Origin: an uncultured Lachnospiraceae bacterium | GTDB lineage: Bacteria; Bacillota; Clostridia; Lachnospirales; Lachnospiraceae | DNA length: 34,457 nt | NCBI GenBank assembly: GCA_948688495.1 | Contig: CAPQSW010000037.1 | Span: forward strand, 1 to 34,457 | Reading direction: 5' to 3' | In this document: one piece after another, positions 24,897 through 33,035 of the stretch | How the letters are laid out: each line of letters opens with the position of its first letter | Position numbering within the stretch: position 1 is the stretch's first letter | Made by a program: the position numbers and the translations under genes | The notes under the pieces: generated by a model | Database searches by the model: none | Told to the model about the DNA's origin: nothing | The model's input: only the letters and a program-made list of their open reading frames with translations

Positions 24897-25861
24897 TAGA
24901 AGGCTATTTCGCATATGAGAAAAAGGACGGGCAGATTTCTATACTGCGCTGTTATGGCAGCAGTGGAAGCGTGGTGATACCTAAGGAGCTTGAGGGACTT
25001 CCGGTGACGGAACTGGCGGCGTATGCTTTTGCTGAGGAAATGGATCATGAACCAGAAAATACCAGTGGTTTTCCCTGCATCTGCGGTGATAGGCTGCAAG
25101 AAGTATATCTGCCTCCAACTATCCGGCGGTTGGGACGTTATATTTTCTATAACTGCCTTCAGCTTCGTAAACTGTCTTTTTATAGTGATATTGCCTTTAT
25201 GGGGGCAGGGGCATTTACCGGGTGTGAAAGACTTTCGTGTCTGGAAATGTATCAGCGCGAGGGGAAATCCTGCCTGAGGGAAATCCTGCAGGATTTGAAA
25301 CAGAAGGTGACGGTGGATTGTTACCAGGTGACGGACAAGGAGACAGGGGACATAAGGCAAAAGACTAGCCGCACAGAACGAATCTGGCGTCTGGTTTACC
25401 CGGAATTTTTTGAGGAAGCAGTGGAGAACACTCCGGCAAGGATTATCTCTACGCAGACACATGGGATGGGAATCCAATACCGCAATGCTTTTGCCAATAC
25501 GCAGGTGGTTTTTTCTGAATATGACCATCTATTTAAAACTGGAAAATATAATATTGATTTGATAAATTTGTTGGAAATGGCAATGGCAAGGCTTTGTTAC
25601 CCATTTGCATTGGAGGAGGAAGCCAGGGATTTATATGCGAAATGGCTGTCTTGCCATCTGCGTGAAGGTGCCTCCCTTCTTCTGGAACAGGCAGACTTGG
25701 AAAATTTGCGTTGGCTTATAGAACGTTTTGTAACGGAATCGGAACAGATAGAGGTAGTCCTTAAGGAAGCAAAGAGGCTTGCCGCAGCCCAGGCAGTCAG
25801 CATTATCATGGATGTAAAACATCAGAGGTTTCCTGTAAAGAAAAAGAAATTCTGCCTGTAA
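24893..25861 (+). CDS. Leucine-rich-repeat (BspA-type) protein, unknown role
   Basis: A 322-residue cytoplasmic-looking protein. The first 130 residues carry LRR_5-type repeats (SVVIPKELEGLPVTELAAYA, then LQEVYLPPTIRRLGRYIFYN and MGAGAFTGCERLSCLEMY). The remaining part is a helical domain I do not recognise (FALEEEARDLYAKWLSCHLR). There is no signal peptide, unlike most BspA-type surface proteins. The ATG at 24893 overlaps the folBK stop (ATGA), so it is co-translated with the folate genes, but it is placed directly before the VWA and MoxR genes and might belong with them. Similar proteins seem to occur in other Lachnospiraceae, from memory only. Confidence 0.7.
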   Translation: MIEGYFAYEKKDGQISILRCYGSSGSVVIPKELEGLPVTELAAYAFAEEMDHEPENTSGFPCICGDRLQEVYLPPTIRRLGRYIFYNCLQLRKLSFYSDIAFMGAGAFTGCERLSCLEMYQREGKSCLREILQDLKQKVTVDCYQVTDKETGDIRQKTSRTERIWRLVYPEFFEEAVENTPARIISTQTHGMGIQYRNAFANTQVVFSEYDHLFKTGKYNIDLINLLEMAMARLCYPFALEEEARDLYAKWLSCHLREGASLLLEQADLENLRWLIERFVTESEQIEVVLKEAKRLAAAQAVSIIMDVKHQRFPVKKKKFCL

Positions 25862-25913
25862 TGAGACTGGGGTGTATTGTCGAATCTGTTAAGATAGAAA
25901 TGTAAGGAGCATT

Positions 25914-27218
25914 ATGTTTGAGGAACGGTTGCTGGAAAAAGTAGAAATATGCAAGGAGATTCTATCGGATAGCAGGAATGAGCTGTATCTGAATATGCGT
26001 TTTCTGGATGTGGCGCTTCACAGCCTGCGGCCGGAACCTTCTATGGAGCTGGGGCGGACAGCGACAGATGGAGAAGTGTTAAAGTATAACCCGGAGTTTT
26101 TGATGGACCAGTACCGTCTGGGCAATACACAGGTAAACCGCGGTTATCTTCACAGTATTTTGCATTGTCTGTTGGGGCATGTGTGGAATCCCAGGGGTCG
26201 TGCAAATCTGCAGCTTTGGAATCTTGCCTGTGACATTGCTGTAGAATCGGTGATAGACAGTCTGCCTTACCGTTGTCTGAGAAATCCATCCAAGCCCTAT
26301 CGGCGTGCGGTTTATCAGGGTTTGGAAAAAAAGGTTCCAGTGTTGAACGGAGAGGGGATTTTTTATCTGCTTGAGCATACAGAGGCTGACAGCCGGACAA
26401 TAGCCAGGCTGATCCAGGAATTTACCGTAGATGATCACTTTTTATGGCAGGAGGAATCAGAAAGCCCCAGAATGTCCATGGAGCAACAGAATCAATGGAA
26501 GGATATTCGGGAAAAGATGGAAACAGAGCTTACGACCTTTTCCAAGGAGGCAGCGGAAGATTCCAAAGGATTGTGCAGCCAGCTTCATGTGGAGAATCGT
26601 GAGAGATATGACTATCGAACGTTTCTGAAGAAATTCTGTGTTTTGAAGGAAGAAATGCAGATAGATATGGACAGCTTTGATTATATTTTTTATCATTATG
26701 GCATGGAATTGTATGGAAATATGCCTTTGATTGAGCATTTGGAGACCAGGGAAGTGCAGAAGATTGAGGATTTTGTCATTGTGATTGATACCTCTATGTC
26801 CTGTAAGGAGGTCCTTGTACAGAAGTTTCTGGAGGAGACCTACAGCATTTTAAGCCAGTCGGAGTCCTTCTGCCGAAAATTCTGTGTCCATATTATCCAG
26901 TGCGACGAGCGGGTGCAGTCGGATGTTGTGATTGAGAATCGAAAACAGTTGCAGGAATATATGAAAGAGTTTAAGGTACAGGGCATGGGAGGGACAGATT
27001 TTCGCCCGGCATTTGCCTATGTTGGTACGCTGCTGGCAAGGAAAGCATTTCATAAGCTGCGGGGATTGATTTATTTTACGGATGGCTATGGGACATTTCC
27101 GCTGAAAAAACCTCCGTATGACACAGCGTTTGTATTTTTTCGCGAGGACTATCTGGATGTAGACGTGCCTCCCTGGGCAATAAAATTAATAATTGGAGGA
27201 AATGTGAGGGAATTATGA
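25914..27218 (+). CDS. VWA-like / DUF2201 putative metallopeptidase-domain protein
   Basis: A 434-residue cytoplasmic protein. The N-terminal domain has a histidine cluster YLHSILHCLLGH (His80, His84, His89), as in the putative metallopeptidase domain of COG3864/DUF2201. The C-terminal VWA-like domain has an intact MIDAS: DTSMS near 291, GGTDF near 359 and FTDGYG near 388. Such proteins are usually partners of MoxR AAA ATPases, and here the ATPase gene overlaps this stop by four bases (ATGA). The pair may remodel or insert cofactors into an unknown target. AAGGAG precedes the start. Confidence 0.85.
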   Translation: MFEERLLEKVEICKEILSDSRNELYLNMRFLDVALHSLRPEPSMELGRTATDGEVLKYNPEFLMDQYRLGNTQVNRGYLHSILHCLLGHVWNPRGRANLQLWNLACDIAVESVIDSLPYRCLRNPSKPYRRAVYQGLEKKVPVLNGEGIFYLLEHTEADSRTIARLIQEFTVDDHFLWQEESESPRMSMEQQNQWKDIREKMETELTTFSKEAAEDSKGLCSQLHVENRERYDYRTFLKKFCVLKEEMQIDMDSFDYIFYHYGMELYGNMPLIEHLETREVQKIEDFVIVIDTSMSCKEVLVQKFLEETYSILSQSESFCRKFCVHIIQCDERVQSDVVIENRKQLQEYMKEFKVQGMGGTDFRPAFAYVGTLLARKAFHKLRGLIYFTDGYGTFPLKKPPYDTAFVFFREDYLDVDVPPWAIKLIIGGNVREL

Positions 27219-28717
27219 ATATAAAACGAACCAAGGAAGAAATCAAAAATACCATAGAATCATATCTGCTCAAAGACGCGTATGGAAGGTATGAGATTCC
27301 CACAATCCGCCAACGTCCGATACTGCTTTTGGGTTCTCCAGGGATTGGCAAGACGCAGATTATGGAGCAGATTTCCAGGGAGTGTGGGATTGGGCTTGTG
27401 GCCTATACGATCACACACCATACCAGGCAGAGCGCCATCGGCCTTCCGTTTATTTCTAAGAAGAAGTATGGCGGACAGGAATTTGCTGTTACGGAATATA
27501 CCATGAGCGAGATTGTGGCGTCCATCTATGAGAAAATGGAGCGGACAGGACTATCTGAGGGAATCTTGTTTCTGGACGAAATCAATTGTGTGTCGGAAAC
27601 GCTGGCTCCTGCAATGCTGCAGTTCTTACAGTGCAAATCCTTTGGCAATCATAAGATACCGGAAGGGTGGCTGATTGTAGCTGCCGGAAATCCCCCGGAA
27701 TACAACAAGTCTGTCCGGGAGTTTGATGTGGTAACGATGGACAGGGTAAAGAAGATCGAGGTGGAAGCGGATTTTGAGGTCTGGAAGGAGTATGCATACC
27801 AGCAGGGGCTGCATGGGGCAGTGATTTCCTATTTGAACAACCGCAAGCAGAATTTTTATCAGATGGAGACTACTGTGGATGGCAGGAATTTTGCCACGCC
27901 CAGAGGATGGGAAGACCTTTCAAATCTGATTATGGTCTATGAGAAGCTGGGGAAAACGGCAGACCGGGAGGTCGTAGGGCAGTATATCCAATTTCCCAAG
28001 ATAGCCAAAGATTTTGCAAATTATCTGGAGCTTTATTATAAATACCGTACGGATTATCAGATTGAGGAAATATTAAAGGGAAATTTGGATGAGATTCTAC
28101 TGAAGAAAGTTGCACATGCTTCCTTTGACGAGCGTCTCAGCGTTCTGGGGCTTTTGATTTCCAGGGTCAATGAGGTGATGAAGGCATCTGTACAGACGGA
28201 ATCTTATATGGAAATGCTATTTGGTTGTTTGTCCGGGTATAAGGAAATGATGCTAAGTCAGACAGAGAAAGACGGGCAGAAGCTGTTGCAAAATGTGCAG
28301 CATAAATTTAATATAGATTATATAAAAGGTAAAAAGGCGGAGCTGATCGGCAGGGAGGAAGAAAAGACCTGCCAAAAGGTGTTGGCCTCCCTCGAGCGTT
28401 TTATCCAGGATGTGAAGATTGGAAATGTTCGGGGAAAGGAAGCAGTCTTTGCACATGTGAAGGAGCTGTTTGAGCGGGAGCGGGAGGAATACGAAGATGG
28501 AAAAGAAACAGCTTTGCAAATAGTAGAATATGTATTTGATTTCCTGGAAGGAGCCTTTGGAAACAGCCAGGAAATGGTAATGTTTATTACAGAGTTAAAT
28601 TCCAATCCGTACAGTATCAGCTTTCTTCAGGACTGCGAGTGCGAGCGGTATTACCGCTATAATAAGGAATTATTATTTGACGAAAAACGCAGGAAGCTGT
28701 TAGAGCGGATGGAATAG
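27215..28717 (+). CDS. MoxR-type AAA ATPase
   Basis: A 500-residue AAA+ ATPase. Walker A is GSPGIGKT (40-47), Walker B ILFLDEIN near 117, followed by LAPAMLQFLQCKSFGNHKIP and sensor-1 AAGNPPEYN. The N-terminal 280 residues are the ATPase; the C-terminal part is helical and not recognised. It overlaps the VWA gene, consistent with a MoxR/VWA chaperone pair. The 244-residue gene starts 32 bases downstream. Confidence 0.88.
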   Translation: MNIKRTKEEIKNTIESYLLKDAYGRYEIPTIRQRPILLLGSPGIGKTQIMEQISRECGIGLVAYTITHHTRQSAIGLPFISKKKYGGQEFAVTEYTMSEIVASIYEKMERTGLSEGILFLDEINCVSETLAPAMLQFLQCKSFGNHKIPEGWLIVAAGNPPEYNKSVREFDVVTMDRVKKIEVEADFEVWKEYAYQQGLHGAVISYLNNRKQNFYQMETTVDGRNFATPRGWEDLSNLIMVYEKLGKTADREVVGQYIQFPKIAKDFANYLELYYKYRTDYQIEEILKGNLDEILLKKVAHASFDERLSVLGLLISRVNEVMKASVQTESYMEMLFGCLSGYKEMMLSQTEKDGQKLLQNVQHKFNIDYIKGKKAELIGREEEKTCQKVLASLERFIQDVKIGNVRGKEAVFAHVKELFEREREEYEDGKETALQIVEYVFDFLEGAFGNSQEMVMFITELNSNPYSISFLQDCECERYYRYNKELLFDEKRRKLLERME

Positions 28718-28749
28718 GCGTCGGGCAATTACCGGGGAAGGAGACATAT

Positions 28750-29484
28750 ATGATAAACAGATTACAGAGCGTTGGAAACAGTGGAATGGGATATTTTTCC
28801 CGGGAGGTTACGGATTATGCTGCCCGGATGAAACCAGAGAATGAACAGGGCGGGGGAGAGCCTAAGACAATCGGGGAAATTTCCGAGAAAGAGCGGGACA
28901 AAAAATTTGAGGAACATGTTTTACTTGACAATGGATGTTTTTGCGCCATGCGTTTCATGAAAATTGAAAACAAAGAAATTGAGACGGCGAAGCTGCCAAA
29001 ACAGCCGGACATCAAGGATACGATGGATGATATGGTTGCGGAGGAAGCGATTCAAAGACTGCTGGGCAAGGGGAAGCGGGCGCCGTATTCTGTGATGGCG
29101 GATGAAAATGGCATGATCGAATACAAGGGAGTGGTATTTTTGTGTGATTACGAGCATAACCGCCTCTGCCTGGGAGACGTATCGGATCCTAGAAACTGCA
29201 TAACTGTGGGTCTGGAAAAGGGAGGCGCTCTGGTATTTAACCGGGCAAACATAGATGATCTGGTAAAGGCAATCGGAATGTTTTCACCGGAGGACATCAA
29301 CAGGATTATGCGCGCGATTGCCGAGGATGCGAAAATACGGCAGACCCAGATGCAGATTGAAGACGAGACCAGCGGCGTGGAAGTGCTGGATAAGCCAAAA
29401 GATGAGAAAAAAGCAGTTATGAATCAAACAGAGGAGAAGAAAGACGATGAATCCAAAAGAAAGAATGAGCAGCCCGATTTTTAG
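28750..29484 (+). CDS. Unrecognised 244-residue protein of the MoxR/VWA cluster
   Basis: No family recognised. The N-terminal 50 residues are a polar arm without Sec signal (MINRLQSVGNSGMGYFSREV). The central part looks folded: YKGVVFLCDYEHNRLCLGD, then GALVFNRANIDDLVKAIGMF and SPEDINRIMRAIAEDAKIRQ. The last 40 residues are Lys/Glu rich and disordered. AAGGAG precedes the ATG. It follows the MoxR gene closely and its end overlaps the CPBP gene by 38 bases, so all are probably one transcript. It could be a substrate or adaptor of the MoxR/VWA pair; that is inference from position only. Confidence 0.65.
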   Translation: MINRLQSVGNSGMGYFSREVTDYAARMKPENEQGGGEPKTIGEISEKERDKKFEEHVLLDNGCFCAMRFMKIENKEIETAKLPKQPDIKDTMDDMVAEEAIQRLLGKGKRAPYSVMADENGMIEYKGVVFLCDYEHNRLCLGDVSDPRNCITVGLEKGGALVFNRANIDDLVKAIGMFSPEDINRIMRAIAEDAKIRQTQMQIEDETSGVEVLDKPKDEKKAVMNQTEEKKDDESKRKNEQPDF

Positions 29485-30319
29485 GGCAGTGCATATCATT
29501 TATCCTATTTTTGTTTACTTTGTGGCAATCAATCTCAGTATGTCGCTGTTCACCATGCTTGCCACATTTCTGGGGGCTGATCCCCAGGAACAGTATATGG
29601 CGCTGCAGACAGCGGCCGTGGCAGTAACGATTCCTTTTATTGCGCGCCATTACCAGAAAGATAAAAATGAGCCGACGGTGTTCTGGGAGCATATGGATTT
29701 GGAAATTGCAAAAAAGTCTTCCATAAAACGGATGATGAATGGCATACTGATGTTTCTCGGTGGTGCGGCGGCTGGTCTGGCTTTAAATAATCTGCTGATA
29801 TTGAGTCAGCTGGAGGAAATTTCCCAAGGGTATCAGCAGGTAAATGAGCAGCTTTTCTCAGGCGGCATTTTGTTTGAACTGCTGGGCGCCTGTCTCTTGA
29901 CGCCATTTTTGGAAGAACTGCTCTACCGGGGTGTGGTTTACGGCAGGCTTTGTGATTTGATGATATTGGATAATGATAAGAAAACTGCCCAGGGAAAAAA
30001 ACGTGAACGGGTCAGCCGGATTCTTGCCATGATCATTTCAGCGCTGTTGTTTGGCGTGATTCATATGAATTTGGTACAGTTTATCTATGCAGGCGTTCTG
30101 GGTATTTTTCTGGCATGGCTGATGGAGCAGACAGGACATTTTTATGGTGCGCTTCTGGCGCATATGGGAGCGAACTTTCTCGCAGTGCTCCGTGTGGAGA
30201 CGACGGTGTTTTCCTGGATGGAGTTAGGAACAGTGGAATTTTATGCTGCCACAGCGGTGGCGGCCGTCTTAGGGGTTCTGCTTGTGCTGGGAATTTGGTT
30301 TCTTAATAAAAATCATTGA
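29447..30319 (+). CDS. CPBP-family intramembrane metalloprotease
   Basis: A 290-residue membrane protein with about seven hydrophobic segments. The CPBP (Abi/Rce1-like) motifs are in place: LEELLYRGVVYGR near 155 (catalytic Glu pair and Arg), LFGVIHMNLVQF near 200 (His) and LLAHMGANFLAVL near 240 (His). These enzymes cleave within membranes; roles include prenyl-protein processing and bacteriocin self-immunity, and none is indicated here. The start lies inside the end of the previous gene, with AGGAG correctly spaced at 29432-29436. Confidence 0.88.
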   Translation: MNPKERMSSPIFRAVHIIYPIFVYFVAINLSMSLFTMLATFLGADPQEQYMALQTAAVAVTIPFIARHYQKDKNEPTVFWEHMDLEIAKKSSIKRMMNGILMFLGGAAAGLALNNLLILSQLEEISQGYQQVNEQLFSGGILFELLGACLLTPFLEELLYRGVVYGRLCDLMILDNDKKTAQGKKRERVSRILAMIISALLFGVIHMNLVQFIYAGVLGIFLAWLMEQTGHFYGALLAHMGANFLAVLRVETTVFSWMELGTVEFYAATAVAAVLGVLLVLGIWFLNKNH

Positions 30320-30337
30320 CAAAGGATAGAACGTATT

Positions 30338-31691
30338 ATGGAAAAGAATCTGACGACCGGCAGTGTATTTCGCAATATCGTGTATTTTTCGCTGCCATAT
30401 CTCCTGTCTTACTTTTTACAGACTCTTTATGGGATGGCAGATTTATATATTATCGGACAGTTTAATGGCGTGGAGCATATTACGGCGGTTTCCGTGGGCA
30501 GCCAGGTCATGCATATGCTGACGGTTATGATTGTCGGCCATGGGGGCGACGGTGAGTATTGGAAAAGCAGTCGGGGCAAACCATCCGGAACGTGCATCAG
30601 CGGCTATTGGTAATACGGTAACGCTTTTTATGGGTGTATCAGCAGTATGTATGACTGTGCTTCTGGTTTTGGTGAAGCCAATTGTATCTTTGATGTCTAC
30701 GCCGGATGAGGCGGCGGCAAGTACGGTTACATATCTTACCATTTGCTTTGTGGGGATTCCGTTTATCACGGCATACAATATTATAAGTTCCATATTCCGG
30801 GGGCTTGGGGATTCCAAAAGCCCCATGTATTTTATTGCGGTTTCATGCGGGGCAAATATCGCTTTGGATTATTTGTTTATCGGTGTTTTTGGCATGGGAA
30901 CGGCGGGCGCTGCCCTGGGAACTACCTTGTCCCAGACAATCAGCGTAATTCTTGCTTTGTCAATGATTCTTTGGCGGAAGACAGGAATGAAATTAAAGAA
31001 AAACCATTTTAAACCACAGACGGAGACGATGGGACAAATTCTGAAAATCGGTATTCCGGTGGCTTTGCAGGACGGATTTATCCAAATTGCATTTATCGTG
31101 ATTACGGTGATTGCCAACCGCAGGGGATTGAATGATGCAGCGGCTGTTGGGATTGTGGAAAAAATAATCGGAGTCGTATTTTTAGTACCTTCTACCATGC
31201 TGTCTACCGTTTCCGCGCTCTCAGCGCAGAATATAGGGGCGGGGAAACATGACCGTGCAGCGCAGACCTTGCGGTATGCAGTGTACATTGCAGTGGGGTA
31301 TGGACTGGCAGTGTCCCTTGTTACACAGGTGATTGCCGCGCCGGTGGTGGGGATGTTTACGGAGGAAGCAGCGGTAATTCTTCTGGGAAAACAATATCTT
31401 ACCGGGTATATCTGGGACTGTATGTTTGCAGGCGTGCATTTTGCGTTCAGTGGATATTTCTGTGCATATGGCATGTCTGGGATTTCGTTTTTGCACAATT
31501 TCCTCTCGATTGTCTGCGTGCGTATCCCGGGTGCGTATCTAGCGTCAAAATATTTTGCGGATACGCTGTTTCCAATGGGACTTGCCGCGCCGGGAGGATC
31601 ACTCTTGTCTGTGTTGGTTTGTATATTAGCGTTGATCTGGATGAAACGTCGGACGTCGTCAGGGATGACATCCAATGTTTCGGGAAATTAA
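30338..31691 (+). pseudogene. MATE-family efflux transporter, frameshifted
   Basis: Two overlapping frames together make one MATE transporter of about 450 residues. Frame 1 (30338 on) gives the N-terminus SLPYLLSYFLQTLYGMADLY and reaches MHMLTVMIVG. Frame 2 (visible from 30537 on) continues with AMGATVSIGKAVGANHPERA and runs to the normal end with all later membrane segments. Family members read VG-[LF]-AMG here, so five bases appear to be missing between 30536 and 30540. Frame 1 alone stops at 30613 after 91 residues. The rest of the gene is well preserved, so the damage is recent or a sequencing error. MATE proteins export drugs or metabolites using Na+ or H+ gradients. A ribosomal frameshift is not suggested, because there is no slippery run with the right geometry. 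Confidence 0.8.
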
Positions 31692-31709
31692 AGGGGATTG
31701 GAGAATGAA

Positions 31710-32078
31710 ATGACAACACGGGAAGAAGCATTAAACTATGGCATGACATTTGAAAATGTTTACATAGATACACCGTTTCGTGACGATAACTGGGTGCTGG
31801 TCCGCTGCAAAAAGAACAAAAAGGCTTTTCTGTGGACCTATGAATATGAGGGACAGATGCGGATCAATATTAAGACAGACCCGGAGTGGCGGGACTTCTG
31901 GAGGAATGCTTATGAGGCTGTCATTCCCGGTTACCATCAGAATAAAGAGCACTGGAATACGGTGATACTGGATGGAAGTGTCCCAAAGGACGTCATAAAA
32001 CAGATGATTGCAGAGAGCTATGACTTAGTTGTGGGTACAAAGGAGAAAAACTATGAGGTTTACAAGAGCAATTTTTGA
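31710..32078 (+). CDS. MmcQ/YjbR family protein
   Basis: A 122-residue small protein of the MmcQ/YjbR group, which has a double-wing fold and is called DNA-binding by homology only. Typical features are the N-terminal MTTREEALNYGMTFENVYID, DDNWVLVRCKKNKKAF, and the C-terminal HWNTVILDGSVPKDVIKQMI with YDLV. The ATG at 31710 is chosen because GGAG at 31700-31703 is well placed; upstream in-frame TTG is not needed. Its last 26 bases overlap the HAD gene. Confidence 0.85.
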   Translation: MTTREEALNYGMTFENVYIDTPFRDDNWVLVRCKKNKKAFLWTYEYEGQMRINIKTDPEWRDFWRNAYEAVIPGYHQNKEHWNTVILDGSVPKDVIKQMIAESYDLVVGTKEKNYEVYKSNF

Positions 32079-32712
32079 TATGGACGGTGTCCTTTTTGAT
32101 ACGGAACGAGTCTATCAACAGACGTGGCATGAACTTGCCGCAGAACGCGGGGTAGTGCTGGGAAGCGGATTTCTCACTGCAATTACAGGAACCAGCGGTA
32201 CTCATATGTGCAAGGTGCTTGAGGAATATTTTAAGACCACGGACGGCGCATCGCTTGCTTTGGAATGCATGGACAGGGTGAGGGAGAAATTATCTATCCA
32301 TGTCCCGGTAAAAGAAGGGGTTTGTGAAATACTTGCATTTTTTTTGCAAAGAGGAGTACAGATAGCGGTTGCCAGCAGCAGCCTGCCGCAGCAGATTGAG
32401 GCGAATCTGCAAAAAGCTGGAATTATCGGCTATTTTTCTGAAATTGTCAGCGGTACGGAAGTAGAACACGGAAAGCCCGCGCCGGACATTTTTCTGCGTG
32501 CCGCTGAGCGGATTGGATGCAGGCCGCAGGAATGCTTTGTGTTTGAGGACAGTGAAAATGGCGTAAGGGCCGGGGACGCAGCAGGCTGTGTTACAATCAT
32601 GGTGCCGGATTTGATCGCATCCTCGCCTCAGATTCAGCGGTGCTGCAGCAGGATTTGTAAGAGTCTTGTGGAGGCGCGAAAGGAAGTTGACGGGATGATG
32701 GGGAATATTTAA
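32053..32712 (+). CDS. HAD-family phosphatase (beta-phosphoglucomutase-like)
   Basis: A 219-residue cytoplasmic hydrolase of HAD subfamily IA. Motif I is FDMDGVLFDTE (nucleophile Asp9, acid/base Asp11), motif II is AVASSSL, motif III lysine is in HGKPAPDIFLRAA, and motif IV is FEDSENGVRAGDAAGC. This set is typical of beta-phosphoglucomutase and related sugar-phosphate phosphatases; the substrate is not set by these motifs. AAAGGAG precedes the ATG at 32053, within the previous gene. Translation is likely coupled. Confidence 0.88.
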   Translation: MRFTRAIFDMDGVLFDTERVYQQTWHELAAERGVVLGSGFLTAITGTSGTHMCKVLEEYFKTTDGASLALECMDRVREKLSIHVPVKEGVCEILAFFLQRGVQIAVASSSLPQQIEANLQKAGIIGYFSEIVSGTEVEHGKPAPDIFLRAAERIGCRPQECFVFEDSENGVRAGDAAGCVTIMVPDLIASSPQIQRCCSRICKSLVEARKEVDGMMGNI

Positions 32713-32921
32713 ATTTTCCCGCTTATGTTGATGGGATTTGCCAGATAGATAAGGTTTGGCATTTCAAGGGCGTCAATGTAGCTTTCGATAGTGGCTGCAG
32801 AGGTATTTTCAAGTTCCTTTGCTGCGGTGGCTGCATTGAAAATCTGTGTGGAATTTATGCAGAGGTAAAGGAACAGTTTTTCTATGAACGACATGGCAGG
32901 GATTATTTTATATAATAGTTC
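32709..32921 (-). pseudogene. Relic of a DUF4143 AAA ATPase
   Basis: The minus strand encodes about 70 residues that look like an internal piece of an archaeal-type AAA ATPase with a DUF4143 domain: FIEKLFLYLCINSTQIFNAA, then KELENTSAATIESYIDALEM and PNLIYLANPINISGK. Intact family members are about 400 residues, and this part comes from the C-terminal half. The frame is ended at 32709 by an early stop and opened by a stop at 32922-32924, so both ends are lost. An ATG at 32894 could start a 61-residue product, but I see no ribosome binding site. It is a decayed fragment. Confidence 0.65.
32888..32916 (+). promoter_or_regulatory. Possible sigma-A promoter upstream of coiled-coil gene B
   Basis: ACGACA (32888-32893), 17-base spacer, perfect TATAAT (32911-32916). 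The -35 box matches the consensus at four of six positions. It overlaps the ATPase relic and lies just upstream of the SigD-type promoter. Confidence 0.4.
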
Positions 32922-32922
32922 C

Positions 32923-32950
32923 TAAGCAAACAGCGTCTTTTTGCCGATAA
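32923..32950 (+). promoter_or_regulatory. SigD/FliA (sigma-28) type promoter of coiled-coil gene B
   Basis: TAAG (32923-32926), 16 bases, GCCGATAA (32943-32950). The -10 element fits the flagellar sigma consensus fully and the -35 element differs in one base. It lies about 85 bases before the ATG at 33036. The paralogous gene A has the same kind of element. Confidence 0.72.
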
Positions 32951-32995
32951 ACATAACAAGGAATTTTTGTAAAAGACAAATGGAGAGCGATTAAA

Positions 32996-33034
32996 ATGGA
33001 ATTTAATCAGAGCACAGGGTCAAGGAGGAGATAA
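32996..33034 (+). CDS. Possible 12-codon upstream ORF
   Basis: GGAG precedes an ATG at 32996 that opens a 12-codon frame (MEFNQSTGSRRR). Its stop TAA ends one base before the ATG of coiled-coil gene B, and its Arg-Arg codons AGG AGG are part of that gene's ribosome binding site. If translated, it would pass ribosomes over the site. Confidence 0.25.
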   Translation: MEFNQSTGSRRR

Positions 33035-33035
33035 A

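Noticed and set aside
30869..31675. 268-codon open frame antisense to the MATE gene
   Set aside because: The plus strand clearly encodes MATE membrane segments; the antisense product resembles nothing.
32425..32432. GCCGATAA on the minus strand
   Set aside because: It is inside the HAD phosphatase gene and has no TAAA at the required distance.
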